Assembly (NCBI RefSeq): GCF_041537905.1
Contig: NZ_JBGRUO010000003.1
Coordinates: 124,001-188,000, forward strand
Direction: 5' to 3'
Length of the DNA: 64,000 nucleotides
From: Ruegeria_C sp041537905
Lineage (GTDB): Bacteria > Pseudomonadota > Alphaproteobacteria > Rhodobacterales > Rhodobacteraceae
Positions 1-8,329 of the stretch are shown in pieces; within the stretch, counting starts at the first letter, position 1; each line of letters starts with the position of its first letter. The notes below the pieces were generated by a model. The model did not search any database, was not told the origin of the DNA, and was given only the letters and a program-made list of their open reading frames with translations. The position numbers were made by a program, and so were the translations under genes.

Positions 1-460
1 GGAACGTGTTGCGAAAGATGTTCTGATCGGAATTGGCGACATAGTCCTTTTCCCAGTCGAACTTCCAGTCGTCGTCGCTGTAGCGTTTCGCCAACGGATG
101 GAATGAGAAATTCATCGAGCCCATATTCATCGAACACATTTCGGGGCTGAACGTTTTGGCTGGCGTGATCCGGTCCTGAATCGACAGGGTCAGCGAGCCT
201 CCGGTCGACAGGTTCACCACCGCGTCCGTCGCCTGTTTGATCCGCGGCAGAAAAGGCGCGAAATCGTTGGGGTCCACCGAGGGTGCGCCATTTTCTGGAT
301 TGCGCGCGTGTAGGTGCAGGATCGAGGCCCCGGCCTCTGCCGCCTCGACCGCCTGTTGTGCAATGTCGTCATAAGTGTAGGGCAGTGCGTTCGACATGGT
401 GGGCGTGTGGATGGCGCCGGTGATGGCGCAGGTGATGATGGTTTTTTGCTGGCGTGTCAT
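1..460 (-). CDS. Beta-keto acid cleavage enzyme (BKACE / DUF849), C-terminus cut by window edge
   Basis: Only the first 153 residues are present; the gene runs off the left edge. The N-terminus carries the family pattern ITCAITGA (residues 9-16), the HLH metal-binding pair (H49, H51), NLSTGGS (83-89) and MCSMNMGSMNF (108-118), all typical of BKACE (3-keto-5-aminohexanoate cleavage enzyme) proteins. Known family chemistry is zinc-dependent: a beta-keto acid plus acetyl-CoA gives acetoacetate and a new acyl-CoA. It is the last visible gene of the minus-strand operon, 4 bases after livM. The neighbouring 3-hydroxyacyl-CoA-dehydrogenase-like gene could supply the beta-keto acid. The substrate cannot be told from sequence. 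Confidence 0.88.
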   Translation of the reverse strand, partial: MTRQQKTIITCAITGAIHTPTMSNALPYTYDDIAQQAVEAAEAGASILHLHARNPENGAPSVDPNDFAPFLPRIKQATDAVVNLSTGGSLTLSIQDRITPAKTFSPEMCSMNMGSMNFSFHPLAKRYSDDDWKFDWEKDYVANSDQNIFRNTF

Positions 461-464
461 TGGA

Positions 465-1493
465 TCAGGGTTCCTTCGAGTGTGGCCGGTGCTGAACGCG
501 GTAGCCCAACGGGAAAAGTTGCAAATCATATCGGCTGCGGATCAGGCCCCAGATGCCTTTGGGTGCGCGTAGCATGACAACAATCGCGACAACGCCCAGC
601 ACGATCAGATAAGTCGTGCCTAGATCGGCCAGCGTTTCGCGCAAGGCAAAGAAGACCAGCGTACCGATGATGGGGCCCTCGATGGTGCCGATGCCGCCGA
701 TCACGACGATGAAGATTACAAAAGCGGTCCAGTCGTTCACACTGAACGCGGCATCCGGCGAGATACGCAGTTTTTGCAGAAAGATCAGCGCGCCGATCAT
801 CGCGGTGAAGGCCGAGGTGACCACGTAGACGATGAATTTGGTGCGCCAGATATCGATGCCAAGACTGCCCGCAGCCAGTTCATTGTCGCGGATCGCGGTC
901 AGCGCCAGCCCCTGTCGTGAGCGCAGGAACAGATAGACGGCGGTGACCACCAGAACGGCCGCGCCAAGTGCCAGCCAGTAGCTGAGCGCTTCGCGCATGG
1001 CGCGCCCCGATGCCAGTGATCTGACAATTGCCACGGGCAGTGATGAGCCTGACCCTCCGCCTAGCGCAGAAACCTGAGCAAAACTCAGCCGGAATACTTC
1101 GGCGATGACCCAGGTGCCGATGGCGAAATAGGCGCCGCGCAGGCGAAAGATCAAAACGGCAACCGGCACGGATATCAACGCGCCAAGCACTCCGGCCAAC
1201 ACGATGGCCACCAGCGGGTGCAACCCGCCGAACATCGTCAGCGCAAACAGCATGTAGCCGCCAAAGCCCACATAGGCTTGTTGGCCAACGGACACGAGGC
1301 CCGCATAGCCTGCCATCAGGTTCCATAACGTGGCCAGAGAGAGGTAAAGAAACAGCTCTCCCATCAGCCGCATATCGGCGCGGCCCGCCCACCAGGGGGC
1401 GGTGACCAGCACGATCAGGGTCAGCGCGGCAAGAACCGCCGCGATGTGGGCCGCCCGGGACGAGCGGGAAACGGTGTAATCCTGCAGGTTCAT
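465..1493 (-). CDS. livM: Branched-chain amino acid-type ABC transporter permease (LivM family)
   Basis: A 342-residue inner-membrane permease with about nine to ten hydrophobic segments and the BPD_transp_2 signature GYAGLVSVGQ (residues 62-71). It should pair with the LivH-type permease to form the channel of a hydrophobic amino acid uptake (HAAT) transporter. The start chosen, MNLQDY, overlaps the livH stop by four bases (ATGA), the normal translational coupling in these operons; longer in-frame extensions run into livH and are rejected. The substrate is unlikely to be a plain branched-chain amino acid, given the catabolic genes in the operon; that is inference. Confidence 0.93.
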   Translation of the reverse strand: MNLQDYTVSRSSRAAHIAAVLAALTLIVLVTAPWWAGRADMRLMGELFLYLSLATLWNLMAGYAGLVSVGQQAYVGFGGYMLFALTMFGGLHPLVAIVLAGVLGALISVPVAVLIFRLRGAYFAIGTWVIAEVFRLSFAQVSALGGGSGSSLPVAIVRSLASGRAMREALSYWLALGAAVLVVTAVYLFLRSRQGLALTAIRDNELAAGSLGIDIWRTKFIVYVVTSAFTAMIGALIFLQKLRISPDAAFSVNDWTAFVIFIVVIGGIGTIEGPIIGTLVFFALRETLADLGTTYLIVLGVVAIVVMLRAPKGIWGLIRSRYDLQLFPLGYRVQHRPHSKEP

Positions 1494-2353
1494 CCGGACA
1501 CCCTCGGGAACAGGCCGTTGGGACGTATGGCGAGAATTATGAGAAAGGCCAGATGACCGGCCAGCAATTGCCAGCCCGGATCGATCTTGGCTCCGACGGT
1601 CTGGGCGATGCCCAGAATGACCCCGCCGGCCAGCGTGCCCCAAAGGTTGCCCAACCCGCCGATGATCACCGCTTCGAAGCCAAAGATCAGACGACCACCG
1701 CCGATCGAGGGATCAAAGCTGGTGCGGATGCCTAGCAATATACCCGCGATTGCGGTCACGCCGAGCGCCAGCGCCATGGCCAGACCAAAGATATGGCGGC
1801 GGTTCAGGCCCATGAGCTGGGCAATGTCCTGGTTGTCGGACACCGCCCGGAACGCGCGGCCAAGTGCGGTGTGATAGAATGTCCATTGCAGGCCCCAGAT
1901 CACCGCAATGGCTACCGCGAAGGTCATCAGAGGCAGAACACCCAGCGTCAGCCCGCCAAAGGACACACCGGCGGTTTCCAAAGTGCCTGCGTCCAGCTTT
2001 TGCGGGTCGGCGGTGTAAACCTCCAGCAGCGCGTTCTGCAGGATCACGCTCAGCCCGAAGGTCACCAGAAGCGGCGGCAAGATATCATCGCCCAGCGTCT
2101 GGTTCAGTAACCCGCGCTGCAGCGCATAGCCAATCAGCGCCATGACGGGTACGACGATCATCAAGGCGGCCAGCGGGTGCATGCCAGTGGCCGTGGTAAC
2201 CGTCAGACCCAGATAGGCGGCCAGAACGATCAGGTCGCCATGGGCGATATTGACCAGCCGCATGACCCCGAAGATCAGGGAAAGGCCCGCCGCAAACAGG
2301 GCATAGAGCCCGCCCAACAAGGTTCCCTGTACGATTGCGTTCACCCAATCCAT
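1490..2353 (-). CDS. livH: Branched-chain amino acid-type ABC transporter permease (LivH family)
   Basis: A 287-residue integral membrane protein with the LivH signature MRLVNIAHGD (residues 31-40) and roughly eight hydrophobic helices. It is the partner permease of the LivM-type protein encoded next. The start at MDWVNAIV lies one base past the livF stop, and its stop overlaps the livM start. Length fits the family (about 290 residues). Acts in the inner membrane together with the LivF and LivG ATPases. Confidence 0.94.
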   Translation of the reverse strand: MDWVNAIVQGTLLGGLYALFAAGLSLIFGVMRLVNIAHGDLIVLAAYLGLTVTTATGMHPLAALMIVVPVMALIGYALQRGLLNQTLGDDILPPLLVTFGLSVILQNALLEVYTADPQKLDAGTLETAGVSFGGLTLGVLPLMTFAVAIAVIWGLQWTFYHTALGRAFRAVSDNQDIAQLMGLNRRHIFGLAMALALGVTAIAGILLGIRTSFDPSIGGGRLIFGFEAVIIGGLGNLWGTLAGGVILGIAQTVGAKIDPGWQLLAGHLAFLIILAIRPNGLFPRVSG

Positions 2354-2354
2354 G

Positions 2355-3062
2355 TCATTCGATCCCGAAATAGGCGCGCGAAATATCTTCCCGCGACACC
2401 GAGGCGGACATCCCTTCAAGCGAGATGCGCCCCTCTTGCAGGCAATAGACCCGGCGCGAGACCGATAGGGCCTTGGTGATGTCTTGTTCGACGATGATGG
2501 CACTCATCCCTTCGCCGATGATGCCAGGGAGCGCGGTGTAGATGTCCTTGATGATGATCGGCGCAAGGCCCAGGCTGATCTCGTCAAAAAGGATCAGATC
2601 GGGATTGGCCATCAGAGCTCGTCCGATCGCAACCATCTGCTGCTGTCCGCCTGAGAGCGAGGTTGAGGCCTGATCCTTGCGTTCTTCAAGGATCGGAAAC
2701 AGCTTGTAGACTGCCGCCAGGTCCCATGGCCCGCTGCGCGCCACCTGTGCCCCGATCATCAGGTTTTCCCTGACCGAGAGAGAGGGGAACAATTGCCGCC
2801 CTTCGGGCACCATCGCGAGTCCGCGCGCCGCCACTTCATCCGCGCGCAACCGGCTGATATCCTGCCCGTGATAGGCCACTTGGCCGGGGCCGTTGCGCAA
2901 AAGCCCGGTGATCGAGCGCATGAGCGTCGTTTTGCCTGCGCCGTTCGCGCCGATGATAGCCAGAACCTCACCTTCGCCGACCTCGATATCCACGCCATAC
3001 AGCGCCTGAAAGTCGCCGTAATGGGCATCGAGACCGCGTGTCTGCAGTATGGGGTCAGGCAT
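2355..3062 (-). CDS. livF: HAAT ABC transporter ATP-binding protein (LivF family)
   Basis: A 235-residue cytoplasmic ATPase. Walker A GANGAGKT is at residues 38-45, the ABC signature LSGGQ at 136-140 and Walker B LILFDE at 156-161. Length and the MVPEGRQLFP segment (84-93) are typical of LivF. The start overlaps the end of livG by 8 bases. It energises uptake with LivG. Confidence 0.94.
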   Translation of the reverse strand: MPDPILQTRGLDAHYGDFQALYGVDIEVGEGEVLAIIGANGAGKTTLMRSITGLLRNGPGQVAYHGQDISRLRADEVAARGLAMVPEGRQLFPSLSVRENLMIGAQVARSGPWDLAAVYKLFPILEERKDQASTSLSGGQQQMVAIGRALMANPDLILFDEISLGLAPIIIKDIYTALPGIIGEGMSAIIVEQDITKALSVSRRVYCLQEGRISLEGMSASVSREDISRAYFGIE

Positions 3063-3783
3063 CGGCTTCGATCCCCAGATAGATTTCCTTGACTTCGGCG
3101 CTGTCCATGATGGCGTTGGGCTCGCCCTCCGCGATCTTCTTGCCGAAATCGATCACGATCAGGCGATCGACAACCGCCAACAGCGCATGCACGACATGCT
3201 CGATCCAAATGATGGTGACGCCCGAGTAATGGATGTCCTTGATCGTCTGTACCAGCGAGCGGCATTCACCTTCGGTCAGGCCTCCGGCAATCTCGTCCAG
3301 CAGAAGCAGCTTGGGCTTGGCACAAAGCGCGCGGGTCAGCTCCAGCCGCTTGCGTTCCAGCAAGGTCAGGCTGCCCGTCAGCACGTTGGCCTTGAGCAGC
3401 AATTCGGTCTGATGCAGAACCTGCAGGCAATACGCCTCGGCCTCTGCCCCGTGCAGGCCCGCGGATTGCGTGGCTGCGATCATTGCATTTTCGAACACCG
3501 TCATGCCGACAAATGGCTGCGGCACCTGAAAAGACCGTGCGATCCCGGCATGGCTGCGCCGGGCCGCGCTCCATCTGGTGACGTCTTTATCCTCAAACAT
3601 CACCGTGCCGGAGTTCGCAGGCATGGTGCCGGTGATCAGGTTGAACATCGAGGTCTTACCCGCCCCGTTCGGGCCGATCACCCCCAGCGCCTCACCTTGA
3701 CGGACCTCATAGCTCAGCGCGTCAGCCACCGTGACGGCGCCAAAGGCTTTGCAGAGGCCATCGAGTTTCAGGATTGTCGCCAT
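3055..3783 (-). CDS. livG: HAAT ABC transporter ATP-binding protein (LivG family)
   Basis: A 242-residue ATPase with Walker A GPNGAGKT at residues 37-44 and Walker B LLLLDE upstream of the family's AGGLTEGE block. The ABC signature is the degenerate LTLLERK form, where many LivG proteins have LPYGQQR. The ATG at 3783 is chosen; a GTG nine bases upstream (3792) is also possible because ribosome-binding sequence is weak for both. It lies between the solute-binding protein gene and livF, completing a five-part transporter. Confidence 0.92.
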   Translation of the reverse strand: MATILKLDGLCKAFGAVTVADALSYEVRQGEALGVIGPNGAGKTSMFNLITGTMPANSGTVMFEDKDVTRWSAARRSHAGIARSFQVPQPFVGMTVFENAMIAATQSAGLHGAEAEAYCLQVLHQTELLLKANVLTGSLTLLERKRLELTRALCAKPKLLLLDEIAGGLTEGECRSLVQTIKDIHYSGVTIIWIEHVVHALLAVVDRLIVIDFGKKIAEGEPNAIMDSAEVKEIYLGIEADA

Positions 3784-3820
3784 AACGCTCACTTAATCTG
3801 GGATCTGCGCCGAGTTCGGG

Positions 3821-5101
3821 TCAGCCCAGCAGCTTCATATCTGCCGTCACTGGAACCTCGGGCGCGGTGTCATTTGCAACGATCTGCAATTCGAACCCGT
3901 CGCCCGATTTCTGCCACTGACCGCCGACCAGCGGCGTTTTGGTCACGTTGTTGATCGGACCATTGGCCCAGTTCACCGGCCCCACGATGGTGTTGAGATC
4001 GGTGCTGGTGATGGCCGAGACGATCGCGCTTGGGTCTTCCAGATCGTCGGCACGTTTGATCACGTCGGCCACGACTTCGAATAGCGCGTGTTTGAAGCCC
4101 AAGGGTTGTGTCCACGGACGGCCCGATGCGGCCATGTAACCATCGGCCAGTTCCTTGGAGGTCGCGCCGGTCAACGAAGACGAGAACGGGTGATGCGGGG
4201 ACCACCAGACTTCGGTTGACAACCCGTCGCCCCGGCCCCCCAGCGAGTTGATCACCGATGGGAAGAGCAGAGCTTTACCGATAGTGACAACTTTGGGGTT
4301 GAAGCCCTGCTGTGCCGCCTGAGCCCAGAAAGTCGCAAAATCCGGTGGGATCATGTTGCCTGTCACAATCTCGCAGCCCGCGGCCTTGAACGCGGCGATC
4401 TGGTTTGAGAAATCGTCGCTCAGTGGCTGATACCGGCCCGGATCGGTGAGCGTGTAACCTGCTTCAGCCAATGGCTTGGGCAGGCCAAGCTCTGCATCGC
4501 CCCAGGCGTTGCCGTCCGCGTCGTTCGGAAACAGCCCGCCGACCGTGTTGGTGACGCCGGTTTTGTCCCACATGTCGAGGAAGGCCGCGATGACGTCTTC
4601 AAGCCCCCAGAAGAAGTGATAGGTGGTTTCAAACCCTTCGCCGGGAATGCCGTTGCGCCCAAAGAAATAGGGCTGCCACGGGCAATCTGTCGTGATGCAG
4701 GGTACCTCATTGATTTCCGCCTGATCTGCCACCGGGTTCACCGTATCCGGCGTCGATGCGGCGACGATGATGTCGACCTCTTCACCCAGTATCAGGTCCG
4801 CAGCCACTTCGGCGGCGCGGTTCGGGTTGGACTGGCTGTCTTTCGAGATGATCTCGACATTCCAGGTCTTGCCGTTATTTTCGAGCCCTGCGGAAAACGC
4901 CTGCTGGATAGCCTGGAGCACATATTCGTCGGCCTCGGCAAAACCGGCAAGCGGGCCGGTGCGGGGGCTGACATTGCCGACCCGCAAGGTTGGCGCGGCC
5001 GCATAGGCGCGGGTCGATTTTAGCAGCGCCGGTACCGCCAATGCCGCAGCGGTGCCGGCCAAAAAACCGCGCCGTGTCGGCGTCTTGAGTATCTTGGTCA
5101 T
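3821..5101 (-). CDS. ABC transporter substrate-binding protein, Tat-exported (Peripla_BP_6 type)
   Basis: A 426-residue periplasmic binding protein. The N-terminus has a twin-arginine motif RRGFLAG (residues 10-16), a hydrophobic stretch and a likely cleavage after AYA near residue 34, so it is probably exported folded through Tat. The mature part has the type I periplasmic fold features of Liv-family receptors. The start has a strong ribosome site, GGGAGGACGC, immediately before the ATG. It lies upstream of livG and is the receptor that sets specificity for the operon; the ligand is unknown. Confidence 0.92.
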   Translation of the reverse strand: MTKILKTPTRRGFLAGTAAALAVPALLKSTRAYAAAPTLRVGNVSPRTGPLAGFAEADEYVLQAIQQAFSAGLENNGKTWNVEIISKDSQSNPNRAAEVAADLILGEEVDIIVAASTPDTVNPVADQAEINEVPCITTDCPWQPYFFGRNGIPGEGFETTYHFFWGLEDVIAAFLDMWDKTGVTNTVGGLFPNDADGNAWGDAELGLPKPLAEAGYTLTDPGRYQPLSDDFSNQIAAFKAAGCEIVTGNMIPPDFATFWAQAAQQGFNPKVVTIGKALLFPSVINSLGGRGDGLSTEVWWSPHHPFSSSLTGATSKELADGYMAASGRPWTQPLGFKHALFEVVADVIKRADDLEDPSAIVSAITSTDLNTIVGPVNWANGPINNVTKTPLVGGQWQKSGDGFELQIVANDTAPEVPVTADMKLLG

Positions 5102-5145
5102 TGCGTCCTCCCTTCACCGGCCTCCTCGCCGGTGTTTCGTTCACA

Positions 5146-6069
5146 TTACAGAATGTCTTCCAGTTTCTTCAGATGGGTCGCCACGCGCTGACGGACCGCG
5201 TTGGCCTCGGCTTCGGTCCAGGTTCGAAAGCCCTGTCCCGATTTCATGCCCAGATCGCCTTGGTCGACCAGCGAGCGCAGATAGGGTGATGGGCCCTGTC
5301 TGGCCTCCAGATCGTGCAGCAGGTTTTCGTGAATATCGAGCGTCAGATCAGTGCCAACCAGATCGGCATTTTCGAGTGGGCCAAGCACCGCAAGACGCCG
5401 CCCAAAGCTTGACTTGATCACCGTATCCACGGCCTCGGCATCGCAGATCCCGTGTTCCACAAGACTGATCGCCTCGCGCCAGAGGGCGTGTTGCAACCGA
5501 TTGCCGATAAAGCCGGGCACATCTTTTTCGACCATCACCGGCGTCTTGCCGACGGACTTCAGCAGACCAAACATGGTCTGCGCGACTTCGGGATCGGTCC
5601 ATTCGGTCTTGATGACTTCTACCAGGGGGATCATGTGCGGCGGGTTCCACCAATGCGTACCCAGCGCACGGTTCTTCAGGTGCAGGCCTGACATGATCTG
5701 CGTGATCGGCATGACCGAGGTGTTGGAGGCCAAAATGCAGGTTTCTGGCGCGTGCGCTTCGATCTCGGCAAAGATATTCTGTTTTAGGTCAAGCTTTTCC
5801 GGAGCCGCTTCGAAAACCACATCAGCAAGCCGAACAGCCGCTGACATGCTGTCGCAAACCTCGATGCTCTGCAGTGTCCGCGCGATGGCGCGCGCATCCT
5901 CGCCCATCGCCTCCATGCTGGCACGGATGCGGTCGGGCAACGTATCGCGGGCGTCCTGGACCGGATCAGTGATCGCGACGGTCAAGCCCGCTTTGGCAAG
6001 GTTCAGGGCGATGCCATGCCCCATCAGCCCGGCACCGATCACGGCAATCTGTTGTAGCTCAGGACCCAT
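5146..6069 (-). CDS. 3-hydroxyacyl-CoA dehydrogenase-like NAD-dependent dehydrogenase
   Basis: A 307-residue single-domain-pair enzyme of the 3HCDH family. Rossmann motif GAGLMG is at residues 12-17, SNTS at 115-118 and HWWNPP at 139-144; H139 and E151 are spaced like the His-Glu catalytic pair of the family. Family members oxidise a beta-hydroxyl to a ketone, on CoA esters or on free acids (L-carnitine dehydrogenase, L-gulonate 3-dehydrogenase). Because the operon also encodes BKACE, a free beta-hydroxy acid substrate is attractive, but that is inference. It is the next gene upstream of the receptor gene. Confidence 0.88.
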   Translation of the reverse strand: MGPELQQIAVIGAGLMGHGIALNLAKAGLTVAITDPVQDARDTLPDRIRASMEAMGEDARAIARTLQSIEVCDSMSAAVRLADVVFEAAPEKLDLKQNIFAEIEAHAPETCILASNTSVMPITQIMSGLHLKNRALGTHWWNPPHMIPLVEVIKTEWTDPEVAQTMFGLLKSVGKTPVMVEKDVPGFIGNRLQHALWREAISLVEHGICDAEAVDTVIKSSFGRRLAVLGPLENADLVGTDLTLDIHENLLHDLEARQGPSPYLRSLVDQGDLGMKSGQGFRTWTEAEANAVRQRVATHLKKLEDIL

Positions 6070-6072
6070 TGC

Positions 6073-6867
6073 TCAACCTGCCGTATAGCCGCCATCGGCA
6101 TGAAGGATGTGCCCGGTGTAAAAATCCGACGCTTTCGACGCCAGGAACAGAAGCGGTCCGGCCAGATCCTCTGGCTCGCCCAGCCTTCCCTTCGGCACGC
6201 GGGTCAGAAACCCGTTGCGTACGACCTCTGCCTCTTCGGTGTCTTCAAACATCCATGCGGTCAAAGGCGAACGAAACACTGTCGGTGCGATTGCGTTTAC
6301 AGTGACGCCGGTCGGCCCCAATTCGCATCCCAGTGCTTTGGTGATCCCATTGACGGCAGCCTTTGACGCGCAATAGGCGGTGTAGCCTGCCGGATGGCCC
6401 AAGATGCTGCGCGCCGAGCTGACAAAGATGATCTTTCCGTATTCCTGCATCTTCATATGAGCGGCAGCCGCGCGGGCCAAGAGCCAGCTTTGACTGACGT
6501 TGGCATCCATCACAGCGTCGAAGGTCTCGGGCGCCATGTCATTGATCGGGGCCACCTTGTTCATGCCCGACGCGACCACAAGAATGTCAAGCCTACCGAA
6601 ATTGCTGACCGCTTCATCCACCAGCGCGTTACAGGATGCTTCATCCGTCGGGCGTGTGTTGACTGCTACAACGCTCGCACCCAGTTCGGTACATTCTCTT
6701 GTGATCTCGTCGAGCGCGTCCTGATTGCCCGCCGCAAGAACAAGATTGCAGCCCGCACTGGCCAGCACGCGCGCTGCCACCATGCCGAAAGCGCCGGACG
6801 CGCCGGTTACAAGGGCGACGTTGTCATTGACATCGAACATCGAAAGGGCGTGAGACATCGCTGTCAT
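6073..6867 (-). CDS. SDR family oxidoreductase
   Basis: A 264-residue classical short-chain dehydrogenase. The cofactor motif TGASGAFG is at residues 21-28; the catalytic serine is at 150-151 (FVSSARS) and the Y165/K169 pair lies in AYCASK. The C-terminal HADGGYTAG is typical. The start at 6867 has GGAGG seven bases upstream; a second ATG three codons in is less well placed. Three bases separate its stop from the next gene. Probably NAD(P)-dependent oxidation or reduction of an alcohol or ketone intermediate of the operon's substrate. Confidence 0.9.
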   Translation of the reverse strand: MTAMSHALSMFDVNDNVALVTGASGAFGMVAARVLASAGCNLVLAAGNQDALDEITRECTELGASVVAVNTRPTDEASCNALVDEAVSNFGRLDILVVASGMNKVAPINDMAPETFDAVMDANVSQSWLLARAAAAHMKMQEYGKIIFVSSARSILGHPAGYTAYCASKAAVNGITKALGCELGPTGVTVNAIAPTVFRSPLTAWMFEDTEEAEVVRNGFLTRVPKGRLGEPEDLAGPLLFLASKASDFYTGHILHADGGYTAG

Positions 6868-6869
6868 AT

Positions 6870-7214
6870 TCAGGCCTCCGGAGGGTAGGGAATGACCACA
6901 AGCATCTTGCAGGTCTGGTTTGAGCGGTTCTCGATCTTGCGGACCTCGCCGGGCGCGATGGTGCAACTGTCCATCGGACCCAGAACCGTTTCGCCGCCGT
7001 CGACCATGACGGTCATTTCGCCTTCTAAAACCACATAAACTTTCTCGAACGGGGTCGCGTCCGGTCCGGCGCCGCCACCGGGCAGGAACTGGCTGAATCC
7101 GACCCACTGATTGATCGGCCCGCCGTCTTCGAACCCTTGCAGACGCAGCCCGTGGCAGCCGAAATGGTTGGGCGCTTCGTAGGGTTGTGCATCTTTGAAC
7201 CGTTTCAGGTGCAT
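6870..7214 (-). CDS. Small single-domain cupin protein
   Basis: A 114-residue protein made of one cupin barrel. The core runs from about residue 55 to 108 and includes FEKVYVVLEGEMTV and a second strand block around APGEVRKIENRS. The usual metal-binding histidines are largely replaced (for example E and K in the second motif), so it may bind a ligand rather than catalyse. It is located two bases upstream of the SDR gene and translated from the same message. Role unknown; isomerase or sensor are both possible. Confidence 0.82.
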   Translation of the reverse strand: MHLKRFKDAQPYEAPNHFGCHGLRLQGFEDGGPINQWVGFSQFLPGGGAGPDATPFEKVYVVLEGEMTVMVDGGETVLGPMDSCTIAPGEVRKIENRSNQTCKMLVVIPYPPEA

Positions 7215-7276
7215 GCCAGCCTCTCAAGATTAGGTGATGGCGGTCGCCGGTTTCCCGACGACCCTTCCGTGAGTGT

Positions 7277-8113
7277 TCAGAACGCTTCACCTGCCTCAAT
7301 GCGGTAGGACTGGCCTTTGTCGATCATGGCCACCAACCGGATGATGCAGCCATCGCCGCGGTCCCAGTTCCAGGGGAAGAACGCAAAAGTACAGCGCTTG
7401 CCGGTTACTGCATCCAAATCGCCGCCGACGTTTTCAATTCCCAGAATGCCCTTGGAGAACAACATGTTGTGCACCGGCTCCCATTCCGGGAAATCTTCCT
7501 CCCACGGGGTGCCGCCGGACCATTCAAGATACTCTTTCTCAAGATGCGGCAGGATCGGGCCGTTGCGTTGCGGACCGATGGCGGTGGCGAGCGGGTGGTC
7601 GTTGGCCTGCGTGTCGTGGCCCACAACCTTGACGCCTTTCTCAATCATCCACTCCGCTGCCGAGGGCACCAGACCGGGACAATAGGCAAAGTAATCCCCA
7701 TCTTCATACTGCTTGTGCCAGCCGGTATTGATGATCAGCACATCGCCCTTCCGGATCGCATGACCGCAGGCCTTTTCAAGATCGTCGCCCGTAATCTGCT
7801 CCCATTTCTTCTTGGGAACAGACACCACCAGCCCCGACCCAAAGAAATGGGGCAGAGGCACTTCGTCAATAAACGGAGTGCCCTGCACCACATGGGCCGG
7901 GGCGTCGATGTGAGTGGTGACATGCATGGTGGTGGTGATGGTCTGCGACAGCACGCCGGACTTGGCCATATAGTGCTTGCGGTCGATCTGGACGTCTTTG
8001 AAATAGGGCCAGTTGGGGCATTGAAACCCGTAGCGATGGCTGAGGTTGTAGAACTCCAGACCCATGTCATTTTCGATGTTTCCCTGAAACTCGATGCCGC
8101 GGATTTCGACCAT
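7277..8113 (-). CDS. Cyclase family protein (kynurenine formamidase-like metal hydrolase)
   Basis: A 278-residue member of the cyclase / KynB-like superfamily. The metal-binding pattern H-x-x-T-H-x-D-x-P-x-H is visible at residues 64-74 (HVTTHIDAPAH). Family members hydrolyse amides or lactones with zinc or manganese. It is the first gene of the ten-gene minus-strand operon, divergent from an IclR gene. The ATG at 8113 is favoured since GAGGAG lies nine bases upstream; an ATG at 8122 sits directly on that site. It could open a ring or cleave an amide at the entry of the pathway. Substrate unknown. Confidence 0.88.
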   Translation of the reverse strand: MVEIRGIEFQGNIENDMGLEFYNLSHRYGFQCPNWPYFKDVQIDRKHYMAKSGVLSQTITTTMHVTTHIDAPAHVVQGTPFIDEVPLPHFFGSGLVVSVPKKKWEQITGDDLEKACGHAIRKGDVLIINTGWHKQYEDGDYFAYCPGLVPSAAEWMIEKGVKVVGHDTQANDHPLATAIGPQRNGPILPHLEKEYLEWSGGTPWEEDFPEWEPVHNMLFSKGILGIENVGGDLDAVTGKRCTFAFFPWNWDRGDGCIIRLVAMIDKGQSYRIEAGEAF

Positions 8114-8244
8114 TTGGCACATCTCCTCTGTCCGCCGGAAAGCCGGCGTTATTGATCTCTGATTGTCTGGGTGGTTCCTCCCACCTGTCCCGTATGATGA
8201 TGCATATGCACCGCAATGTGGTCAACGGAAAACTCACGATACGG

Positions 8245-8273
8245 TTGACGTGCATCGCATTACGATACACTAT
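8245..8273 (+). promoter_or_regulatory. Candidate sigma-70-type promoter in the divergent IclR/operon intergenic region
   Basis: TTGACG at 8245-8250 is followed after 17 bases by CACTAT at 8268-8273, a reasonable -35/-10 pair pointing at the IclR gene. It is embedded in the 216-base divergent region 8114-8329, which also holds two direct copies of ACGATAC (8236-8242 and 8262-8268 approximately) and the palindrome TGCATATGCA. IclR proteins usually bind in such regions; the actual operator is not resolved. Confidence 0.4.
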
Positions 8274-8329
8274 CCCCAAAACAGACTTCTCGCTGAAGCG
8301 TGAAGACCCAAGTCGCAGGAACATCCCAA

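Noticed and set aside
1..8113. Assigning the operon to L-carnitine breakdown
   Set aside because: A BKACE and a 3HCDH-like enzyme are shared with that pathway, but no betainyl-CoA thioesterase or carnitine carrier is seen, and a cyclase, cupin and SDR are unexplained.
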